From assembly GCA_016795425.1 (NCBI GenBank), contig JAEUHG010000123.1, positions 53,152-117,151 on the forward strand: 64,000 nt of DNA, read 5' to 3'. Under the pieces are notes generated by a model, which made no database searches, was not told where the DNA came from, and worked only from the letters and a program-made list of their open reading frames with translations. Made by a program: the position numbers and the translations under genes. This stretch comes from Verrucomicrobiales bacterium (lineage in GTDB: Bacteria; Verrucomicrobiota; Verrucomicrobiia; Limisphaerales; CAIMTB01). Of the stretch, positions 36,390 to 43,362 are shown piece by piece; the first letter of the stretch is position 1; each line of letters starts with the position of its first letter.

Positions 36390-36422
36390 GGTCCCTGAGG
36401 TCCCTCAGTGACCGAAGGGACC
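36390..36422 (+). promoter_or_regulatory. Hairpin in the gap before the decarboxylase gene
   Basis: GGTCCCT (36390-36396) pairs with AGGGACC (36416-36422) around a loop that itself contains TGAGG/CCTCA. No T-run follows, so this is not an intrinsic terminator; it could be an mRNA processing or attenuation hairpin, or chance. Confidence 0.25.
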
Positions 36423-36483
36423 AAAGCGGCTCCTCCACGGCTTTTCACCTGACGGCACCGCCCTGACTGGTTCAGAAACTGCC

Positions 36484-38085
36484 ATGGACCGTGTCAAGTA
36501 CGACCAGGTCACGCGGACCTTCTTCTCCTGTGACTCCGCCGAGATCACCGCCATTTTTCAGGAGTTCCTGGCGGCGATGCAGGCCGAGGAAACGCTGCCG
36601 CCGGTGCATGTGATGGCGCAGAATTACGAGACCGCCCAGGCGAACCCGGAGATTCATAATCTTCCGGGAAACCTGAAGGACGCCCGGGATGCGGTGTTTC
36701 CCTACTTCTGGGGAACCGACGGCTGGTATTCCCCATTGCATCTGGAGAACGTCAAGGGACCCGCCAATTACGCTTCGCTGGTTGGTGCGCTGGCTTGCCT
36801 GCTGAAGAATCCCAATCTCTGCACCGATACCTACAGCCAGCGCTCGAATGAGCTCGAGGTGAAGGCGGTGACTGCCCTCGCGAACCTGCTGTTTTATCAC
36901 ACCGTCGATCCCTCGGGGGTGTTCACCATGGGCGGCACCGTATCCAATCTTTATGGGGCCAAAGTAGGACTGGAAAAGGTGGCGCCAGGCACCATGCAAC
37001 GCGGACTCCAAGGTGCACGCGTCGTTGGAATCGTTTCGGAAGCGGCACACTTTTCCAACCGGACAGTCGCCGGTTGGCTCGGACTTGGGACCGATAATCT
37101 CATCACCATTCCCACGGATGGCGCGGTCTCGATGCGTCTGGATGTCCTGGAGCAACGGCTCCAGGAACTCTACGCGGCTGGAACACGTGTCGCCTTCGTC
37201 ACGGCGACGTTTGGCACGACCGACGCCTTCGGGGTCGACGACGTGGCGGGCATCCGTGGTGTCATCGATGCTGCCGCCGCCAGGGCCGAGGTGCCACCGC
37301 CCCAGTTGCATGTCGATGCCGCCGTGGGCTGGGTGGTTTGCTTTCTCACGGAGTATCGAATCGACAAGAATTCGTTGGGTTTCGAGCCTGCCCTCCTGCC
37401 GTTGGTGCGTCGCGCACAACGGATGGCCGAGGGCTTGCGCCAGGCCGACAGTATCACGTTGGATTTTCACAAGATGGGCTGGGGACACTATCCCGGCAGC
37501 GCCTTCCTGGTGAATCGACGCGACGATCTCCGGTACTTGGCTCGCTCGGTGGATGAGACGCCTTACTTTTCCGAGGCCGATCCGAGACGGGATCCGGCAT
37601 TATTCACGCTGGAGTGCTCGCGCCCCGCGATCGGTCCCTACACCGTGATGGCCTCATTGAACGGCATTGGACTGACGGGTTGGCAGATGCTGGTGGCCCG
37701 GGCCCTCGAATTGGCCGAGACCTTGAAACGCCGACTGGAGGGGTTGGAACACTGCAAAGTGCTCAATCTGGAAACGACCGGTCCGAGCGTGGTGTGGTGG
37801 GTGCTGCCCAAAGGACGAAATGCCAAGGAGATCTTCCAGCGTGTGGAATCAGGGCAACTCGGGTCGGACAAATTCGAGCGGTACCGGGCGGAGATCCGCA
37901 GGCTCTTCGAGAAACGCGAGAAAGCCATGGACCCGAAACAGGACGCGCGATTGAGCTTCACCAACAGCATTGGCTACCGACCTCATGGCTTGGATCTTCC
38001 AGCCTGGAAGGCGGTGATCTTCAATCCGCTCACCGACGAGACGGTGATCGACCGTCTGATCTTCAGCATCGAGGAATTGCTGTGA
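36484..38085 (+). CDS. Group II PLP-dependent decarboxylase-like enzyme
   Basis: This 533-residue aminotransferase-superfamily protein is related to glutamate/tyrosine decarboxylases. Landmarks are SGVFTMGGTVSNLYG, the LHVDAAVGWVV region, and the Schiff-base lysine in TLDFHKMGWGHYPG (K330). The ending FSIEELL is intact. It is longer than a typical GAD (about 460-480) owing to internal insertions. The amino-acid substrate is not evident. It shares an operon-like run with threonine-degradation and cysteine-synthase-like genes; its stop overlaps the GTG of the TRIC-family gene. Confidence 0.88.
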   Translation: MDRVKYDQVTRTFFSCDSAEITAIFQEFLAAMQAEETLPPVHVMAQNYETAQANPEIHNLPGNLKDARDAVFPYFWGTDGWYSPLHLENVKGPANYASLVGALACLLKNPNLCTDTYSQRSNELEVKAVTALANLLFYHTVDPSGVFTMGGTVSNLYGAKVGLEKVAPGTMQRGLQGARVVGIVSEAAHFSNRTVAGWLGLGTDNLITIPTDGAVSMRLDVLEQRLQELYAAGTRVAFVTATFGTTDAFGVDDVAGIRGVIDAAAARAEVPPPQLHVDAAVGWVVCFLTEYRIDKNSLGFEPALLPLVRRAQRMAEGLRQADSITLDFHKMGWGHYPGSAFLVNRRDDLRYLARSVDETPYFSEADPRRDPALFTLECSRPAIGPYTVMASLNGIGLTGWQMLVARALELAETLKRRLEGLEHCKVLNLETTGPSVVWWVLPKGRNAKEIFQRVESGQLGSDKFERYRAEIRRLFEKREKAMDPKQDARLSFTNSIGYRPHGLDLPAWKAVIFNPLTDETVIDRLIFSIEELL

Positions 38086-38744
38086 ACGTCCTGCAACATG
38101 AGGCCCAGGCGCTGTATTTCGCGCTCCAACATTTCGGTGTGGCCGTCAGCGCGGTCGCCGGGGCTTTGGCGGCGCGTGGCAGACGGGTCGATTTGTTCGG
38201 AGTCATGGTCCTGGCGCTGGTTACGGCCCTGGGCGGCGGAACGATTCGCGACATGTGCCTGGGGGCCACGCCAGTGTTCTGGATCAGCGACTGGCGTTAC
38301 GCGGCGACCTCGTTGTTCACGGGAGTGGCGACCTTCTGGCTGATTCGCCACCTGGAGCCGTTGCTCAAGTATCTGGAACTGGCCGATGCGTTCGCCCTCG
38401 CGTTGTTCACCATCGTTGGCGCCAGCAAGAGCCTGGCCTTCAACGTGGGCGGCTTCAGCGCCGTCGTGTTGGGCACCATCACCGGCGTGGCCGGAGGTGT
38501 GCTGCGCGACGTGCTGCTGAACGAGTTGCCGTTGGTTTTCCGACCGGAGATCCGCCTGTACGCCACTGCGGCCATTGCCGGGGCGACGGTCTTTGTCTTT
38601 CTGCATCGACTGACCCCCTCCGCGAGTTGGCCGATGATTGCCGGGGTCCTGACTATCCTGGGCATTCGGTTGGCGGCCATCCGGTGGGGATTGGTGCTTC
38701 CGGTGTTTGAGGGCCGGAGTGAGGGTGGAGAAGAGAAACCGTGA
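38082..38744 (+). CDS. TRIC/UPF0126-family membrane protein
   Basis: This 220-residue protein starts at GTG 38082 inside the GTGA overlap with the decarboxylase stop. It has about six to seven membrane helices and two internally related halves, each with a glycine-rich signature: TALGGGTIRDMCLG in the first and GTITGVAGGVLRDVLLNE in the second. This is the trimeric intracellular cation channel-like family (UPF0126), predicted to carry potassium or small ions/amino acids across the inner membrane. In bacteria its substrate is unsettled; coupling to amino-acid enzymes hints at a glycine- or amine-linked role. Confidence 0.92.
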   Translation: MNVLQHEAQALYFALQHFGVAVSAVAGALAARGRRVDLFGVMVLALVTALGGGTIRDMCLGATPVFWISDWRYAATSLFTGVATFWLIRHLEPLLKYLELADAFALALFTIVGASKSLAFNVGGFSAVVLGTITGVAGGVLRDVLLNELPLVFRPEIRLYATAAIAGATVFVFLHRLTPSASWPMIAGVLTILGIRLAAIRWGLVLPVFEGRSEGGEEKP

Positions 38745-38848
38745 GGGCGGTGCGCCGTTGCCACCCCTGTCGTGGGCCGATGGGACCGGCGCAGATCGCC
38801 ATCGGATCCTTGCACCGTTGTTGGCCTCCGTTCGAAATCGCACCGTTT

Positions 38849-39904
38849 ATGGCAAGGCACTGGAACATTCGATTTGAGCAATGTGCTCTCAACCAGGGTT
38901 GGGACTGGGCAAAATTACTGGTGACGACGGCTTCGGTCCTATGGATCGCAACCGTCGGCACCAACGCTGCAGAGGACCCGGCCGCGGAGGTGAAGCGATC
39001 CGGCAATCCCGTCTTCCCCGGATGGTACGCGGATCCTGAGGTGGCGGTGTTTGGAGACCGGTACTGGATCTTCCCGACGTTCTCCGCTCCGTACAACCAG
39101 CAGTTGCACTTCGATGCCTTCTCGTCGACGGACCTGGTGACCTGGACCAAGCATGAGAAGATCCTCGATCACCGCCGGGTGGTTTGGGCGAATCGAGCGA
39201 TGTGGGCGCCGGCCGCGGTGGAGCGGAAGGGGCGATTCTACCTGTTCTTTGGGGCCAATGATGTCCATCCAGGGGAGGTGGGTGGAATCGGCGTGGCCTC
39301 CGCAGATCGGCCGGAGGGCCCTTACACCGATCTGCTGGGCAGACCCTTGATCCAGGAGATCGTCAATGGCGCGCAGCCAATCGATCAGTTTGTATTTCAG
39401 GATAAGGATGGTCAGGACTACCTCATCTACGGGGGATGGTCGCACTGCAATATCGCGCGGCTGGCGCCCGACTTTCGGACGCTCCAGGCCTTCCCGGACG
39501 GATCAATGTTCAAGGAGATCACGCCCCAGAACTACGTCGAAGGGCCCTGCATGTTCATACGCTCAGGGCGCTATTATTTCATGTGGTCCGAAGGAGGTTG
39601 GACCGGGCCGAACTACTCGGTGGCCTACGCGATCGGTGATTCGCCACTCGGACCGTTTCAGCGCATCGGCCGAATCCTGGCACAGGATCCCGCGGTGGCG
39701 ACCGGTGCGGGGCATCACTCCGTCCTGAGGGTTCCCGGAACCGACGAGTGGTACATCGTCTATCATCGGCGTCCCTTGGGGGAAACCGATGCCAATCATC
39801 GGGTCACGTGCATCGATCGGATGGAGTTCGATGAGTCGGGACACATCCAACCCGTGCGCATCACCCACAAAGGCGTCGAGCGCCGTCCGGTGCCATCGAA
39901 CTAG
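38849..39904 (+). CDS. Glycoside hydrolase family 43-like enzyme, secreted
   Basis: This protein of about 351 residues is a five-bladed propeller hydrolase. The ATG at 38849 precedes a hydrophobic signal segment (about 21-40); GTG and ATG starts at 38741 and 38780 are also possible. The GH43 triad is recognisable: general base D62 in GWYADPEVAVFG, the pKa-modulating D179 in QPIDQFVFQD, and general acid E231 in NYVEGPCMF. Substrates are typically arabinan or xylan. It begins near the end of the TRIC gene but its product is exported, so it is probably an independent glycan-use gene. Confidence 0.88.
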   Translation: MARHWNIRFEQCALNQGWDWAKLLVTTASVLWIATVGTNAAEDPAAEVKRSGNPVFPGWYADPEVAVFGDRYWIFPTFSAPYNQQLHFDAFSSTDLVTWTKHEKILDHRRVVWANRAMWAPAAVERKGRFYLFFGANDVHPGEVGGIGVASADRPEGPYTDLLGRPLIQEIVNGAQPIDQFVFQDKDGQDYLIYGGWSHCNIARLAPDFRTLQAFPDGSMFKEITPQNYVEGPCMFIRSGRYYFMWSEGGWTGPNYSVAYAIGDSPLGPFQRIGRILAQDPAVATGAGHHSVLRVPGTDEWYIVYHRRPLGETDANHRVTCIDRMEFDESGHIQPVRITHKGVERRPVPSN

Positions 39905-39920
39905 TTCGCCGAATCCGACT

Positions 39921-41885
39921 CTATTTCGTGATGGTCTTGGAGAGCACGCTTCCCGCCGGGTCGAAGACGTGACCCGCCTTGGTCACACCCGTCACGGTGA
40001 GTTGATAAGTTCCGCGCGTGCCCGAGACGGAGAAGGTGGCTCGGCCCATCGAATCGGTGCGGGCGGAAGCGGTTGGGGTCGAACCGTTGGGAAGTCTCCA
40101 TTGCACCGTCACGGTGGCGTTGCGGACCACTGATCCACCGCCGTCACGGACCTGAACCAGCCCGGAAATGGTGACCCGGCTGCCCTGGGTCCTGCCCGTC
40201 AGGATGATATTGGCGACACGCAGCTTCGGCGCGGGCGCCGCGACATTTACCTGCACCTGGGTGCGGGTCCAGTTTCCGACCGCATCATGGGCGAACGCCT
40301 CGACGGTATAGGTGGCGGGAGTCAGGCCGGTGGTGTCCCACGAGACGTCCAGCGCTTCGGTTCGTGGAACGGATCCCAGGATGATTTGTTGTCCCAGGTA
40401 CTGATTCCAGTAGCTGATTTCGAGGTATTCCACTCCCACGTCGTCGGTTGCCCGGGTGGCGATCGGAATGGTGCCGGAAACGGTGGCGCCGTTCGCCGGA
40501 GTCAGAATCGTCACCACGGGCGGGGTGGTGTCCAAGGGAGCGGCGGGAGAGGTTGCGGAGGCGATTGCCGACCACGCGCCGGCACCGGCCACACCGATCG
40601 CGCGCACGCGGTACTCGTAGGTGGTAGCGGGGGACACGGTGGTGTCCTGATGGAACGTGGACATTGCCGGCGGCACCAGGGGAATGGTTGTCCAGGCGGC
40701 GGTTCCCTCAACACGGCGTTCCATTTCGTAGGTGCGGGTCAGTTGAATGTCCCCGTTGATCCACGAGAGGTCGATCGACACATAAGGTTCGGCCGCTGTG
40801 GCCGGATGCGGGGTGGCGGTGAGATCCGTGGGGGCCGCGGGAGTCGGAAGGACTCCGACGGGCGCGAGAAGGACAGCGCCAGCCTGGCCGGTGAGAGAAT
40901 TCCGGCCCAAGGTCGCGATCATGCGTTGGTCGTTCAGCAGGCAGCCGTTGCCGGTGATCGTCCAGCCTTCAGCAATGGCCGACGGGTCGAGAAGGCTACC
41001 CAGGGCGTAGGAACCGATGCCATTCAAGGAGACGCCCGCCCCGAGCTCGCCCCAGCCGATGTCACCCAAGTTATTGATATCGCTCGCCACGGTGTAGCGG
41101 CTGGAACCTGCGATGAATTCCCAGCCACTGCCCGGGAGGAAACGAAACACCGAAATGACGTTGAGGGAGGTGGATCGAAGGGACGCTGAACCTAGAATTT
41201 GTCCCGCGTCGTTGAGTGCGACACCCCCGATCGCGTTGTAGTTAGGGGGGCCGGCAAGCCCCACATCGGCGACGATTCTGGTGGCCAGATCCAGGGTTTG
41301 GGTTCCGGCGAGAATGACGCCCGCATCGTTAATGTCGTTGGGAGTCGCGAACCATCCGTAGGTCGCTTCGAGTCCGACTACCCCGCCTGCATCCGAGTAG
41401 AGCCATCCGAACCCGAAGGGGGTACCGAGGATTCCGGCGCGGGCACCGACGATCTGTCCGAGGTTATTGATGCCGGTCGCATAGGACGCGACCTCGCCAG
41501 GAAGCAGGGGCAAAAGTTCGACCGAGAAGGTCGATCCGGTCGGGACCCAACGGATGGCCCGGCGGCCAGCTGGAAACGACGCCACGCCGACGACGACTCC
41601 GGCATCATTGAGGTCGGTCGGAAACGCGCTCGTTGCTCCGGAGGGCAAGGGAAGCGGCGCCCAAGGCGTCCCGGCGATGCTGATCCAAGGGGACTGCGCG
41701 CCCGTAGTGGGGCTGGTCGTCAAGCCAACCACAGTATCGGCGTTGTTGATGGCGACGACGGAGCCCGCGCCCAGGAAGCGGACCGAATAGCTGGGCGGAC
41801 TCTCAGCGGCCTGCAGAAGTCCTGAGGCGACGGCGAGCAGGGCTAACACAATGAGATTGGAAGGCAGACAGGGTGATCGTTTCAT
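39921..41885 (-). CDS. Secreted HAF-repeat protein with FN3 and Ig-like domains
   Basis: This 654-residue protein has a signal peptide (residues 1-26, ending LLQAAES). The N-terminal half (about 40-330) contains several HAF-type repeats of the form A.dlNd.G.vvG, for example ATGINNLGQIVGARAG and PTDLNDAGVVVGVAS. A fibronectin type III-like domain (about 345-445) and an Ig-like domain (about 450-550; VVTILTPANGATVSGTIPI) follow. The C-terminus (about 555-654) is a further beta domain with NATVTVQWRLPNGS. It is an exported surface or extracellular protein without a recognised catalytic module. Confidence 0.88.
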   Translation of the reverse strand: MKRSPCLPSNLIVLALLAVASGLLQAAESPPSYSVRFLGAGSVVAINNADTVVGLTTSPTTGAQSPWISIAGTPWAPLPLPSGATSAFPTDLNDAGVVVGVASFPAGRRAIRWVPTGSTFSVELLPLLPGEVASYATGINNLGQIVGARAGILGTPFGFGWLYSDAGGVVGLEATYGWFATPNDINDAGVILAGTQTLDLATRIVADVGLAGPPNYNAIGGVALNDAGQILGSASLRSTSLNVISVFRFLPGSGWEFIAGSSRYTVASDINNLGDIGWGELGAGVSLNGIGSYALGSLLDPSAIAEGWTITGNGCLLNDQRMIATLGRNSLTGQAGAVLLAPVGVLPTPAAPTDLTATPHPATAAEPYVSIDLSWINGDIQLTRTYEMERRVEGTAAWTTIPLVPPAMSTFHQDTTVSPATTYEYRVRAIGVAGAGAWSAIASATSPAAPLDTTPPVVTILTPANGATVSGTIPIATRATDDVGVEYLEISYWNQYLGQQIILGSVPRTEALDVSWDTTGLTPATYTVEAFAHDAVGNWTRTQVQVNVAAPAPKLRVANIILTGRTQGSRVTISGLVQVRDGGGSVVRNATVTVQWRLPNGSTPTASARTDSMGRATFSVSGTRGTYQLTVTGVTKAGHVFDPAGSVLSKTITK

Positions 41886-41926
41886 ACGAATGATTGGACT
41901 CCTTGGTGGGCGAAGGTGGTTGTGAT

Positions 41927-42631
41927 CTAACGCCGGGGACGAACGGGCGTCTGTGACTTTGTCACCGGAGCGCCCCAGCGCTCGTTGGGGAGCAATTCCG
42001 GTTTCGTGATTCGGATGCTCCCACGCCCCAGTGAGATCGCACCCAATTGGGAGAAAGTGGACAGCAACCGGCTGACGACTTCGCGCGCCGTCCCCAGTTC
42101 CGCGGCGATGGCTTCGTGGGTCGCTTCGATCCGGGAGTTGGGTTGGGCTCGGTGCCGCAGGAAATCCGCCAGCCGTTGGTCCATCTTCCGAAAGGCCACT
42201 TCTTCGACCAGGGTCATGACGTCGACGAGTCGTTTCCCGAGACTGGCGATGACCATGGTACGGAAGTCGTCGCTGGATCGAATCCAGGACCGGACCATGG
42301 TTCCAGGGAGAATGACTGCGACGACCTCTCCCTCGGCCTGGGCGGTGGCGCAGGCTTCCTGCCGGAGGATCACGCTCAACACGTTGACCAGGCAGGTTTC
42401 ACCGACCCTCACGTGGTAGAGGGTGATCTCGCGCCCGTTCTCGCCCACGCGGAACACCCGCAGGCTGCCACGCCCAACGAATCCCAGCCGGTCGATGGCC
42501 TGGCCTTGCCTGAAGAAACAGGCGCGACCCGATAGCCGGGCCAGGCGCGCGGCGTCGCCTGCCCTTCGGCGCTCGCTTTCAGGCAGGCTTCGGAAGAAGG
42601 GGAATTGCTTCAGCACGTCGATGGCGTTCAT
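41927..42631 (-). CDS. Crp/Fnr family transcriptional regulator
   Basis: This 234-residue protein starts at the ATG at 42631 (the frame is open to 42733). The N-terminal effector domain (about 10-120) has the cyclic-nucleotide-binding fold (SLRVFRVGENGREITLYHVRVGE), and the C-terminal winged helix carries THEAIAAELGTAREVVSRLLSTF. The Arg-Ser pair that binds cAMP in Crp and the four-Cys Fnr cluster are not evident, so the ligand is unknown. It diverges from the BlaI repressor gene, with three direct repeats and a palindrome in between. Confidence 0.9.
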   Translation of the reverse strand: MNAIDVLKQFPFFRSLPESERRRAGDAARLARLSGRACFFRQGQAIDRLGFVGRGSLRVFRVGENGREITLYHVRVGETCLVNVLSVILRQEACATAQAEGEVVAVILPGTMVRSWIRSSDDFRTMVIASLGKRLVDVMTLVEEVAFRKMDQRLADFLRHRAQPNSRIEATHEAIAAELGTAREVVSRLLSTFSQLGAISLGRGSIRITKPELLPNERWGAPVTKSQTPVRPRR

Positions 42632-42826
42632 GGCGGCTCCGTCGTTCGGTGGAGGTGCATATTGACTCGGTTGAGTTCGAACGTCGCCAGAGTCGTGACG
42701 GGAAGTGGAGTCGGACGGGGAGACGGAGATCATGGTCTCACGGGGCCCATGCAGGCGGGATGCCAGTCAGCTTCCCGCGGTTGAAAGCCAGCCGACGGGC
42801 CGATCCTGACGGAAAACGCCCTCGAA

Positions 42827-42883
42827 TGGTCCGATACTGGACCGGAACCCCTTCTCATGGTCCGAGAACGAACCGTGGTCCGA
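42827..42883. repeat. Three direct copies of TGGTCCGA
   Basis: The octamer occurs at 42827-42834, 42858-42865 and 42876-42883, spaced 31 and 18 bases, in the divergent promoter region. Each is preceded by a purine and followed by varied sequence, as expected for regulator half-sites. Confidence 0.5.
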
Positions 42884-42915
42884 TTCGATTCTCCACAAGT
42901 GTAGAGAATTCACTT

Positions 42916-42947
42916 GCCTCAATCTCTACGTTCGTAGAGATTGAGGC
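42916..42947. promoter_or_regulatory. Perfect 15-bp-arm palindromic operator of the BlaI-like repressor
   Basis: GCCTCAATCTCTACG and CGTAGAGATTGAGGC flank a TT centre with no mismatch. The inner CTACG-TT-CGTAG resembles the TACA/TGTA core bound by BlaI/MecI dimers. The right arm contains GAGG, the only ribosome-binding-like sequence, 8 bases before the ATG at 42955, so repressor binding or RNA folding would also hide the start. Confidence 0.85.
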
Positions 42948-42954
42948 CATCAGC

Positions 42955-43344
42955 ATGGCTCAGACACCGATTGAACTCACCGAGGCGGAGTGGCAGGTCA
43001 TCAAGGCGGTTTGGGAAAAGGAACCGTGCACGGCACCGGAGGTCCAGGAACGCCTGAAATCGGCGACGAACTGGACCTACAGCACGGTGCGCACCCTGAT
43101 GGATCGCATGTCGGGGAAGGGGCTGCTGGATGCCGAGAAGGAAGGGAAACTGACCTGGTTCCGATCCCGCGTGTCGCGCGAGCAGGCGCAGCGTGGCGAA
43201 TTGCTCTACACGCTGAAGCACGCCTTCGATGGCGCGATGACGCCGTTGGTCCAGTGTCTCTTGGAGACCCGCGGTTTGACCGAGAGGGATCTGGACGATT
43301 TGGATGCCTTGATCCGGGAACGCCGGAAACGGACGAAGAAGTAA
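42955..43344 (+). CDS. BlaI/MecI-family transcriptional repressor
   Basis: This 129-residue protein starts at the ATG at 42955. The winged-helix domain is PIELTEAEWQVIKAVWEKEP...VQERLKSATNWTYSTVRTLMDRMSGKGLL, represented by ELTEAEWQVIKAVW and WTYSTVRTLMDRM; a C-terminal dimerisation helix follows. In the family, cleavage of the repressor by a BlaR1/MecR1 membrane metallopeptidase lifts repression. The next gene, 18 bases on, encodes an M56 peptidase, so this is a BlaI-BlaR1-type pair. A palindrome just upstream implies autoregulation. Confidence 0.95.
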   Translation: MAQTPIELTEAEWQVIKAVWEKEPCTAPEVQERLKSATNWTYSTVRTLMDRMSGKGLLDAEKEGKLTWFRSRVSREQAQRGELLYTLKHAFDGAMTPLVQCLLETRGLTERDLDDLDALIRERRKRTKK

Positions 43345-43362
43345 CCCTCCTGAGTCACGACC

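Larger units (their letters stand above)
42632..42954. other. Divergent control region between the Crp/Fnr gene and blaI-like gene
   Basis: The 323-base gap holds three TGGTCCGA copies (42827-42883), a CAAGTG/CACTTG inverted pair (42896-42916) and the large palindrome at 42916-42947. The part nearest the Crp/Fnr gene shows no clear element. Confidence 0.5.
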
